NCBI RefSeq assembly: GCF_008831285.2
Contig: NC_045138.2
Span: forward strand, 20,059,934 to 20,123,933
Length of the DNA: 64,000 nt
Direction: 5' to 3'
Source: Nymphaea colorata
Lineage: Eukaryota; Streptophyta; Magnoliopsida; Nymphaeales; Nymphaeaceae
Shown here: positions 13,118-22,548 of the stretch, piece by piece
How the letters are laid out: each line of letters opens with the position of its first letter
Position numbering within the stretch: the stretch's first letter is position 1
Made by a program: the position numbers and the translations under genes
Notes under the pieces: model-generated
What the model was told of the DNA's origin: nothing
What the model saw: the letters and a program-made list of their open reading frames with translations, nothing else
The model's database searches: none

Positions 13118-15900
13118 TCATTTTGGTGGCTTCACAATCATCACGGGGCATTTCGCGTGGTGGGCAACGTAGTCACTGACGCTCCCCAGAAGTGTCCTGC
13201 ATGACCAACAACGATCAACACATTCATACATATCTGCACTCAGCTTAAACAGAAAGAGAGTGCAGAGCTAAACTTGGATATGAAGATCTGAAGGAAAACT
13301 GCAAATTCTCTAATAGATAGAGAAGGTTAGATTGGAAATCATAATCTTGTTAAATGGTGAACCTCTGTGAGAGCCTTAAAAATTTTCCCTTTCAATAGGT
13401 TAATTAACTTTTGACCCCATAGCGCTTTGAGATGGGGATGCCATTAAAAGTTTAAGATGCTTCAGGACCTCTCCAGGCGTCTGGATCGCCCAGATAATTA
13501 GGCCATTAGAAACTCCTTCTTTAGCTAGAGAACACCCAGCTCTTAGAACCAAGAAGACAACCTGTCAGGGCCAACTTACAGGCATAAATACTTTGAACAT
13601 TTGGCCTGTAGGAGGGTCAGAGTAGGCTTAACTCAATGTTAAGATAAATTGGTAGAAAAAAATGGGGTTGCAGGAAGAGGGAAGAAACCGAAAAGCTTTT
13701 CTCATTTTTAGTCAGAGAAAAGTTTTCCAAAGCCAGCTCCTTTCGCTTGTAACAGTTCCTTAATGTACCAAAAGAGTTATTTTTTCCTACCAAAAATTCT
13801 CTCTTAGACAGAAAACTTTGTTTTCATGACAGCACTTTCAGACGCACCCATCTAGTGCTTGATGAGACAGTAGAGTCAGATTCAACTAAAAGACAAAATT
13901 TTACGAGACCTAATTGAACCTTGCTCTTGGTAAAGGACAAAGACCCGAAAAGCAATGGTAACAAAGACTAGCGACTAAAACCAAGGGAAACGAAACTTTT
14001 CACAACGACAAAGAGAACCAAGATACCAACCGAGACAATCAGTGATAATAAAGACTAGAGCCCAAACCCATGGGAAAAGAAACTTAGCACAACGACAAGA
14101 GAACCAAGATACAAACCGAGAATCATTCCTGCAACTCTAAGCCAGTGGTTGACAGCACTAAGGAATCATTCCTGCAACTGTAAGACAGTGGTTGACAGCA
14201 CTAAGGATGCACTAAGACATTGACTCACATCCAGGCCCCAGCCAAGGCGAAAGCCAGCTTCGAGCTGAAGAAGGCTTTGTGTTTGTTAACACATTTGAAA
14301 CTTGTGCTGTTAAAAAGTTAAAATTACCTCTTGATCGTGCCTAGACCACGGCTTCCTACAATGACAAGATCAGCATGAACTTGTTCAACAACTTGGCATA
14401 TCATCTCCTTCGCGTCTCCTTCAATGGTCATTGTTTCTGCAGTCACCTGAGGAAAATGACACCAAAAACCCCATTAATGACCCTGACTATTCTGTCACCG
14501 TTCTTGGACAATGAACACCCACGTCGTCATCATCATTAATCATTATCATCATCCACGATCACTTGAAACGCCCAAAAAAAAGTCATTAATGGACGTCAAC
14601 CTTTTGGCTGACTTTCATGTCAATCACTTAATTCCAAATATTTCATATCAGAAATAATGTTTCTGAAAGAGTGTCCACTCGGGTCAAAAAATTGGTCCAA
14701 ACGTAAGGCTTTTTAATCCCGTAAAAGAAGAAAAATAAGTAAGAAAAGAGGGAAAAAGCACGAACTCAACCCGTTCAAAGAACCGAATCGAGATTGTGAG
14801 ACAAAAGTGAAAGTTAACTTTGTCATGTGACGCTCAGATGAGAAACCCACAGGCGGCATAAAATTCGTTCACATTTTTCAGGAAAATACAGAAGGCCATA
14901 TCAAGAAAAGAATGTCCAATTGACGAGATCACACCAAAACTAAGCTCCATAAAACCATATTTTTCCTACTTTTATCAAATGGGCCACGATGTACGCGTGT
15001 ATGGTGTTAAATTTGCAAAAATAGAAGGCAAAATTTTTCACAAATTTCATTTCGCATAATCTAAGAGATATAAGAAGCAACGGAAATATGCCAAACAGAT
15101 ACGCCAACCGAAGTTTGTAACAGCCGAAAAGGTGAAAACACTTACATGTTTCTCGTTACATAAAGCCAGTGCTCGTCCCAAGAGTCTGGCACTATTTTGT
15201 TCCTGGGCTTGCTTCACCGACTGAATAACAACGGGGGTTACATAAACACCTGCGTCCATAACCAAGAACCAAAATCAGAAGACCGTTTCTCCACACCCCC
15301 GAAAAGATCAAGTTCTTTCACGCAACTAAAAAAAGGAACTACTCAAGCAAGCGACTCAGGAGCAGAAGATCCCAACTCCCGAGAGGTAAAAAACTAAACC
15401 AATTCCAGCTGCAACTTCTAATGAATCAGGAAGATCAAAGAAGCAGCAAAAAATGAAAGCAAAAAGGAGACCAGGGGAGAGACTAATTGGCATCATACTT
15501 TGCCATTTTATAAGCACAATCCTCACAAATGACATGTTTGGCATGCAAAGGGAATCCTAACCAAGTTCATGAACGCTAACAACTGTGACGAGAAAATCAG
15601 GCACCAAAACTTGAAGCAGAAACGGCCGTATATACCTGGCCCAGCTGGGAAGAAATACTGCTGGAAGGGCTGTATGGCGTGAACGATCAAGAGGGTGCCG
15701 AAATCAGGGTTTTGGCCATGGCCAAACAGGGTTTCGATAGTCCAGCTGAGGGCGTGGAAGCTGCCCTCGCTCTCATCGAAGCCAAAAACTATCTTCATCT
15801 TCTTCTTCTCCTCTTCCACTGGTAGCGAGTTTCCCTCCTCCTCCTTCCCTTCTTCCCTTTCTTCTCTCTCTATTAGCTTCGCCTCTTCACTAGACTCCAT
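13118..15900 (-). CDS. Universal stress protein (USP/UspA domain), four exons, complete
   Basis: Small alpha/beta protein of the UspA family; plant members are soluble, often bind ATP, and are linked to hypoxia, drought and other stress responses. Exons on the minus strand: 15900-15636, 15249-15146, 14446-14328, 13196-13118; phases fit and give 188 residues. The USP fold starts at about residue 35 (MKIVFGFDESEGSFHALSW), continues through LLIVHAIQP, and ends with VGSRGLGTIKR / TLLGSVSDYVAHHAKCPVMI. The ATP-binding signature G-X2-G-X9-G-S is intact (Gly154, Gly157, Gly167-Ser168) across the exon 3/4 junction, so this is an ATP-binding-type USP. The ATG at 15900 was chosen because the open frame upstream has only a GTG. 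Residues 1-34 form a Glu-rich extension longer than in a minimal USP. A minus-strand TATAAATA lies 67 bp upstream. Confidence 0.92.
14121..14206. repeat. 43-bp tandem repeat in intron 3 of the USP gene
   Basis: Copies 14121-14163 and 14164-14206 differ at two positions (ctctaagccagtgg versus ctgtaagacagtgg). Just upstream, about 13925-14120, is an older, more diverged tandem pair that shares gagaaccaagata and accgaga. Confidence 0.88.
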
Positions 15901-15966
15901 GATCCTCTTCCTTTCTTCCTGTGTCTGGTTTTTCACAAGAATGAGGAGAACGGGGAAATGGGCATA

Positions 15967-15974
15967 TATTTATA
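15967..15974 (-). promoter_or_regulatory. TATA box of the USP gene
   Basis: The minus strand reads TATAAATA, a consensus plant TATA box, 67 bp upstream of the start codon at 15900. This predicts transcription start near 15935-15945. Confidence 0.6.
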
Positions 15975-16019
15975 CAGCCGTTGAAGGGAATAAGCTGGCG
16001 TGTCGTTCCCTATGATAAA

Positions 16020-17625
16020 AATGCGCACTTGACACCGAATATTACCAATTAGCCATGGGTCGAAGAAAAGCTTATCTCCTTTTATTTGATCATCGCTTAG
16101 TTTGTCTTTAAAAAATAAAAAATAAGCGAAAAATAAAATAAATGAGAAACTAATAACACAAACATGAAAATGAATGAAAAAAAAAAAGTAGATTTACAAT
16201 AAATAAAAAATTAAAAAACTACATGGCATTAAAAATAAAAAAATTACAAAAAGTGAAAAAGTCCAGTTTTTTTCGTTTTTAACATTTTTTTTTGAAAAAA
16301 AAAACATTTTTTAAGTTTTAAACAACCACTTAATTTATCGCGTTCTTTTTTAACCTGTTCGAGAAAAACACTTTTTCTGTGGATGGTTTGATTAATTTAA
16401 GTTTAAATACAAAAACTCAAAATTATATTTACATTTTTACGTATTAATTAGATTCAAATTTTCTTTGAGAATAAAGATCTATCATATTGCATTGGAAAAA
16501 TCTTGTACCTCGCTTTCAAATACTAACTAAATATGATTTTTTTAGAATCCAAACTATGTAAATATAAAAGGAAATGGGGCAAGGATGAAAATAATTCGAA
16601 AAAGGGTGGCGCTTTGCTGGAAGTGTGGAAGAAAGATGGATGAGGATATAGATGAGAAGAAAGGTGGGATAAGGTGGATGGAAATGAGATGATGACGAGA
16701 AGAAGGGACGTGACTAACACCTGCTGAAACCACGAGCTGTCCATTCTATGGAACCAAACAAACCACCTTCAAACGAGTTGCTGGTTTTCATGCTACCTCG
16801 GGCCGGATCTAGTCGGATTTGGATCCGGAAGGACATGAAAATGTATGTAGCATATAATATACACGACTATGTTATGTTTCGTAGTTTCAGATCTCAATTA
16901 AAGTGTTAAATATAGTTGTAATTGGTGTTGTAATAATGTTAAACATGTTTAATGTTGAACTGCAAAACATTATAATCTGTTATGAAATGAATCTGCGGAT
17001 TTAAAGATTCCACTCTACCCGTTTTGCACCGATACGTAAAAACTATTAAAAATGATTTTAAAACATCAAGGAAAAAATAAGTAAAAGCTAATTGGAAATT
17101 AGAAAAAATTTAAAGTATTTAAAAAATAATTAAAAACAACATGTGAACTGATACTCTTAAATTCATTCAGCCACCGACTTGATTTCAATTGGATTCAAGC
17201 CAACTAAAGTATAAGCTAACAGTGGCTCGCCCTTTTTCTAGATTATTCCATTTTGCACTCCAACTGTTTTGGAAATCAATGCAATATTTTATAAATATGG
17301 GATGATAACTGGTCAGCTTAAGGGTCACACACGTCATATGTGTGCTATTCTTTTAAACTACAAATTCTTAACATACACAATACTTGAATTGATCCTCATA
17401 CAATCCATCTATTCTAAAAGGCCACTTCATAAATGAAAGATGTTGCTGGTCAAGATAATTTTCTTTTTTATACTTGATGCAAGTGCCAACTAGGGTTTTA
17501 AGAATCTAAATTATTGATGGCCAATTTTCCAAAGCAAAAAGCAAGAGACCTTTTGCATTGAGTGCAAAGCTCCACACAAAAGCCTATAAATAGTAGCTAA
17601 TCAACTTCCCCTATGACAGAGTTGG
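16020..17625. other. AT-rich intergenic DNA upstream of the USP gene
   Basis: Long A/T runs (16100-16330) and low-complexity sequence predominate. A minus-strand open frame at 16744-16523 (73 codons) begins with a hydrophobic, signal-peptide-like segment (VLVTSLLLVIISFPSTLS) but has no recognisable family and is treated as a weak candidate only. Confidence 0.45.
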
Positions 17626-17631
17626 GCATCC

Positions 17632-18385
17632 GGCCGGGCTGGGCCGGTATTATCGAGCCTCAGGCTTTATTGTATGCCCGATGCTCGGCCCCGGCCCCGG
17701 CCCCGGCCCGATTACGGCCGGCACATGATTTTTCCAAGCACTTTGCTATTAGCAAAGTATAAAGAAAAACCCTAACCCCTCTTGAGATATGCTCGCTGCT
17801 TTTGTCATCATGAATCAGTCGCCAGAATCACTTTTTGTAAGCACTTCCTCTCCATCTCTCTTTTCCAAAAGACTTTTCCTTTCTATGTTCCTGTATTTTG
17901 TCAAGGGCTTAATGTGTTGCCTTTTTTCCCCCTTTGTGTAGTTACCACCAAAGGACTTGTCAAATGGAAAACCAGACATCATAGCTTTCAAAACATCTGA
18001 ACAAGCACCGCAGGAAGCCGTTCCTCCAGCAGCGGCTGCTGATTTTGATCATGTGGCACCGCCGAGTGCTTCAGATGCAAAGCCTGTTTTCTATGCGTTC
18101 ACCGATGGGGACAATGAAGCATTCACAGTCGGCGAGGTCAAGGGCATAGGAGAGGATTCTAAGGAAGTTACGAACCCCTGAGTTCATATATATATATATA
18201 AAGTTACCAGGCTTATTGGGCCGTCGACATCACTGTATCAAAGCCCAGGCCCGATCCGTTAAGTATGGCCTGGCTGAGACCAATAAAAATCAGCCCGTTA
18301 AGAAATTTTTAGGGCCCGAGCCCATGTCCGAGCCCGGCCGGATACCGGATACCTGGCGCTGGCGGTGCCCAGGCTTACCGTAGAG
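17632..18385. mobile_element. Possible non-autonomous hAT-like element with GC-rich ends and a captured gene fragment
   Basis: The left border reads gagttgggcatccggccggg followed by repeats of ccccgg. The right border, read in reverse complement, is ggtaagcctgggcaccgcc followed by ccggccgggctcggac. These are matching GC-rich ends of the type seen at 59679-59885 and 63080-63350, which also share a gggcacc end motif. Between them lies the two-exon gene candidate 17789-18181. A clean target duplication was not found, so two independent repeat insertions flanking a small gene remain possible. Confidence 0.45.
17789..18181 (+). CDS. Unrecognised small protein, two exons, 95 residues
   Basis: Exons 17789-17836 and 17942-18181 join in phase across a 105-bp intron with gtaagc and tgtag borders, and the frame runs to a TGA. 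A shorter start at Met8 (17810) would give an N-terminus reading MNQSPESLFLPPKDL. The protein is acidic with a Pro/Ala-rich middle (EAVPPAAAADFDHVAPPS) and then KPVFYAFTDGDNEAFTVGEV near the C-terminus. Codon use and the neat intron suggest a real or recently captured gene rather than chance. A telo-box-like aaaaaccctaacccct lies just upstream of the start, a promoter element of many plant housekeeping genes. I do not recognise the family. GC-rich transposon-like ends flank it on both sides. Confidence 0.45.
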
Positions 18386-18584
18386 TAGGATGATTAATTT
18401 ATCTCAACACATTCAAACTTTTTAGATGTGAGACGAAATTCCATGAAATTGAACAATGTGGGAAGGTGAAATGGTTAATCAGATTTTACCTGCGAACTAA
18501 CGTCTCCATTTTCTATTATGGTGATAGACTGCGGGGTTGCGGTGATCCGACAGTCCCACCTTTTCCATAAATACATATGTGCTT

Positions 18585-18690
18585 AAGAGGAGTATATGCG
18601 GAAGGCTTTTGAGTATGTGACAAGATTAGGGGCTGCTCCAAATGCTCATACCTGCAAGTTTTGATCTGAGGGTCATCAAAGGACCATAAT
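18585..18690 (+). pseudogene. Decayed copy of the 3' end of the downstream PPR gene
   Basis: This stretch matches the last part of the PPR gene at about 22425-22535. Shared words in order are gaaggcttttgag, gtgacaaga, ggggctg-tccaaatgctca, acctgcaag, ttttgat and tcaaagg. Small deletions and substitutions break the frame. Nothing of the other PPR repeats was seen upstream, so it is a 3'-end fragment. Confidence 0.8.
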
Positions 18691-18985
18691 TATGAGTAGT
18701 GATATCCAATTTGCACCTGATCAAACCATTTCGAAAAATCGGATATGTATAAAAAAAATAATATCTGATTAAGAAATCAGATCAAATTCAGATTAAAAAA
18801 AATGATATATGTTCTGATTCAATTTCGGATTTGGATATATATAAATGTCGGGTTTGATTTGGATTTGGATTGGATTTAATTTTAAATAAATTTCGCATGT
18901 TCAAATTTCTTATATTTTGGAAATGGGCCAAATTCGGTTTAAATCAGAATCCTCGGATTGTGAAATCAGATTTTAGATTCAGCTC
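18690..18985. repeat. AT-rich interspersed repeat, family A (diverged copy)
   Basis: Words such as atatctgatt, aagaaatcagatc, gtttgatttggatttgg and tttaattttaaataaat are the reverse-complement counterparts of those at 4140-4540 and 10045-10590. It directly follows the PPR relic. Confidence 0.5.
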
Positions 18986-20700
18986 AAGTTAAAACTTGAC
19001 TTATAAACAATTGAGTTCGAGTTACACGAGCTCAATTCGTTTAAACTCAAATTGGTTCCTGCCCTCAGTGTTTGTTAATATTCAATGGCATGTCGGCAAA
19101 TTTTGATGAATTTTAATACTCCTTTTGTAGTTTTCATTTTCATTTAAAAAAAGTATATATGAATAAAGTGGCATGAGCTTAAACAATTCGAGCTCAAGCT
19201 CGAACCAAGTAATATGTAGCTCGAGCTCGGCCCACAGGTTGTACATTTCCTATTAACATGTAACGATCTAGTCACCCCAAGGGGTTGGTGCACTGGCTCA
19301 GGGCAGTGGTTGGTAGGTGGCCATTAAAAGAGCAGGGGCATAAACCTCCCTTCCTTCTTCCTTTTTATTTTGCTAATGGGGGTAGAACCAGTGTATGAAC
19401 TAACATGCATTAAGGGCCTACACTAAGCACCTATACAGCCTTGAACTCTGGGAGCATGTGAAGGGTGTAGAAGCTTCGGCTCTAACTCGGTGGTATGGTA
19501 TATGTAATCATACATCGTATAATTAATATAGGTTTGAGAAACCTATATAATATGCCTACGATACACGATGTAGATGTGTCGCCCATGTTGTGTGATATAG
19601 GGGCCATATTACAAGGTCTGAGTGATACTCCTTTATATCGGGGACAAAATGGAAAAAGGGGTTCAATAGCCCTTTTTTTATGCTTCCTTTTAAAATAGTT
19701 CATATCTCCTGTTTTGTAAACATCTCTAAGAGCTGTGGGAGGAGGAGGTTTTACTAGTTTTCTAGAAATATCGACTAGAAATATCGACCATATGTTGGTG
19801 AAGACATCCATTTGAAAGCGATGAAATGATTAACGAAGAAAATGAGGATGGAGATGAAGATGATGATGAGTATTGGTGATTGATGGTATTCATGATATTT
19901 GACAGTTGGCAGTGAACAATTATATGTTGTGAATTTGTAATATAATCTAAAACATTTTAAACTTGTGATGGCTGCTTATTATGTTACTTTGAATCTACTA
20001 TTTCTCATTTCTGAATGTGGTGTTGATATATCATGGCTCATGAATGACAAATTATGAATGTTCTTTATGTGAGATAAGTTTTTTTTATATGGAATACATT
20101 TTTTCTTATTTCTTCTGAATTTTTCTCTATTTTCCTATTTTTTTAAATTTTCGAATTATGAATTAGTTTTATGATACTTTAGAGCCCAGCAAATAGGACC
20201 TAAATTTCTCTAGGGTAAATACAACAACAATAAGGTCCTTAATAGATCACATGAAATTTTCATTCTTCTGGTTGTCCTAGAACGGTTCCCATATCGTAGT
20301 CATATGCAATAGAAATTATTTTCAATGGTTTATTCCAGAGCGATGTAAAATGGAAGCAGTTATTCTCTATACCATATATGTTAAGCGTTCCTGGATCCTT
20401 GAGCTTAGGTGCGGCTCGGTGCTGAAGCTCTATGCAATGACCTATTCGATAGATTCTAACTTCTTGTTGTTGGGAAGGGATAGGTACAACGTTCGTTGGA
20501 TTTCTCCGAAATCCACAAAAAATAAAGTGAAACTAACAAACTCTTATGCTGCCTGAGCATGCTCTTCATAGTGGCGTGATTGGAGAACGGGTGTATCGAA
20601 AAAAAAATGAACGTGCTTCCTTCCGTGAAAACTCCTAAGAAGGGGATCATCGAAATTTATTGACAAAAAATGGTACTTATAAAGAGAATTGTTCTCTTTG
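18986..20700. other. Intergenic DNA upstream of the PPR gene
   Basis: This stretch holds gagctcaagctcgaac-type repeat near 19180-19230 and a weak SINE-like segment at about 19270-19440. At 19817-19879 an open frame reads as a short acidic tail (DEMINEENEDGDEDDDEYW, then stop), the kind of tail seen at the C-terminus of some transposase genes. No complete gene was recognised. Confidence 0.4.
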
Positions 20701-20745
20701 TGGTTGCCTGTTTGAACCGTGTTGCGTGATCTGTTTAACGGTCAG

Positions 20746-22548
20746 ATGAATCAACGTCTCCTATTCTTGTTCCCTCCCATTTCAATCAGATCCGTGGCTT
20801 ATTTCCTGCCCTTTGCTGAGACAAGGCCATCCACAAAATCCAACTTGGTAATCTCAGCAAATTTCTACTCGAAGACGCACAAATCCAATTTGGTCTCCAC
20901 CATTTGCTCAATCCTGAGGGGGACCCCCGCTGGCCTGAAGCATCTCAGGAAGGAAGAGCTTGTTCACCAACTGGGTCATGCTGAAATAGACGCTGTCTTG
21001 TTGAGGTGCCAATCTGATCCAGTTATCGCTCTTGGGTTTTTCAATTGGGTGAGGAATGAAGTGGGGATTAAACCCAGTACTCGTAATTATTGTACCATTG
21101 TTCATATTCTTGCATGGTCAAGACTCTTCAGCCAAGGGATGAGACTTCTAGGTGAAGTAGTTGGGACCGACCGCCAAGTGTTTGTTGATTTGATTCAGGC
21201 GGCAGAAGGTTGCAATTGGAACCCTGTTGTTTTTGATATGCTAATCAAGGTTTATGTTCAGTTTGGTAGGGTTCAGGCTGGAATGGAAGTTTTCAGGAGA
21301 ATGATAGGCATTGGTTTGGTCCCTCAGGTCAGTGCCTGCAATTCTCTTTTGAATGGTCTGCTAAAGTCCACTTTTGATGAATCTCAGAACCCCTGTTGGG
21401 AAATCTATGAAGAAATGAGAAGAATTGGGGTTTCACCAAATGCATATACGTTTAATATATTGACCCATGCTCTATGTATGGTTGGAGATCTAGAAAAGGT
21501 GAAGGAATTCTTGGAGAAACTTGAAGATTCTGGTTTTGATCCAGATGTGGTCACTTACAATACATTGATAGATAGCTACTGTAAGAAAAAGAAACTGGAT
21601 GAGGCTTTTTACCTGTACAGGATCATGTATCGGAGAGGCATAGTTCCTGACATGGTTACTTACACAAGTTTGATAAAAGGGTTGTGCAGACAAGGAAGAA
21701 CAAAAGATGCTCATCAACTTTTCCATACAATGCTACACAGAGGGATCACGCCGGATTGTGTTACGTATAATTCCCTTATATCTGGTTACTGCAGAGAAGG
21801 GAAACTGCAGGAGTCGAAGTCATTATTGCATGAACTGATTCAAATTGGGCTGGCGCCTGATCATTTTACTTGTGCTGTGCTGGTTGAAGGGTATATTAAA
21901 GGTGGACGGTTGTTATCTGCTTTGAACCTAGTTGTTGAAATTCAAAGACTTGGAGTTTCAATTGACAATGACATTTACATTAGATTAGTTAAGGCACTCT
22001 GTATGGAAGGAAAACCTAACGCAGCCAAAAGTTTATTTACACGGATCCTTCAAGGAGGTTATAAACCAAGCTTAGAGATTTACAATGCGTTAATTCAATC
22101 CTTCTGCAAAGATGGTAACTTCAACGACGCATTGTCTTTGAAGGACGATATTGTTAGTTGTGGCCTCAGACCAGATTTGGCTACTTACAGGTTTCTTATA
22201 GAAGGCCTTTGTAGAACACAGAACAACAAGGAAGGCGAGTGCTTGATGCAAGAAATGTCTGTTCGTTTCGGTTTAGTACCTGATTCTTCCATATGTTCCG
22301 CTTTGATAAATGGGTATTGCAGAGAAGGGAATGTGATGAAGGCAGAGAGGCTTTTGGAAGATTTTGCTGAAAGATGTACATTATCTGACGCCAGCAACTA
22401 TAATTCGCTTATTGAAGTATACTGTAACGAGGGTAACATGCAGAAGGCTTTTGAGTTGCGTGACAAGATGATGAAGCTGGGGGCTGTTCCAAATGCTCAG
22501 ACCTGCAAGCTTTTGATTTCTGGGTTGTCAAAGGTTCATGGTCGATAA
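20746..22548 (+). CDS. P-class pentatricopeptide repeat (PPR) protein, intronless, 600 residues
   Basis: PPR proteins bind organellar RNA, one base per repeat, and affect its splicing, stability or translation. The start chosen is ATG 20746 (MNQRLLFLFPP...); the open frame extends nine codons further upstream only to a GTG. The basic, Ser-rich N-terminus with few acidic residues suits a mitochondrial or plastid transit peptide. From about residue 170 there are roughly a dozen tandem 35-residue motifs, with anchors NPVVFDMLIKVY, SPNAYTFNILTHALC, DPDVVTYNTLIDSYC, VPDMVTYTSLIKGLC, TPDCVTYNSLISGYC, RPDLATYRFLIEGLC and VPDSSICSALINGYC. It ends in a partial motif (VPNAQTCKLLISGLS). No E, DYW or SMR domain is present, so it is P-class. 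The lack of introns is typical. A broken copy of its 3' end sits at 18585-18690. Confidence 0.95.
   Translation: MNQRLLFLFPPISIRSVAYFLPFAETRPSTKSNLVISANFYSKTHKSNLVSTICSILRGTPAGLKHLRKEELVHQLGHAEIDAVLLRCQSDPVIALGFFNWVRNEVGIKPSTRNYCTIVHILAWSRLFSQGMRLLGEVVGTDRQVFVDLIQAAEGCNWNPVVFDMLIKVYVQFGRVQAGMEVFRRMIGIGLVPQVSACNSLLNGLLKSTFDESQNPCWEIYEEMRRIGVSPNAYTFNILTHALCMVGDLEKVKEFLEKLEDSGFDPDVVTYNTLIDSYCKKKKLDEAFYLYRIMYRRGIVPDMVTYTSLIKGLCRQGRTKDAHQLFHTMLHRGITPDCVTYNSLISGYCREGKLQESKSLLHELIQIGLAPDHFTCAVLVEGYIKGGRLLSALNLVVEIQRLGVSIDNDIYIRLVKALCMEGKPNAAKSLFTRILQGGYKPSLEIYNALIQSFCKDGNFNDALSLKDDIVSCGLRPDLATYRFLIEGLCRTQNNKEGECLMQEMSVRFGLVPDSSICSALINGYCREGNVMKAERLLEDFAERCTLSDASNYNSLIEVYCNEGNMQKAFELRDKMMKLGAVPNAQTCKLLISGLSKVHGR

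Noticed and set aside
15901-15936. N-terminal extension MKNQTQEERKRI of the universal stress protein
   Set aside because: The first codon is GTG on the minus strand. The first ATG in frame is at 15900, correctly spaced from the TATA box.
20719-20745. Nine-codon upstream extension of the PPR frame
   Set aside because: It begins with GTG, not ATG; ATG 20746 starts a plausible organelle transit peptide.
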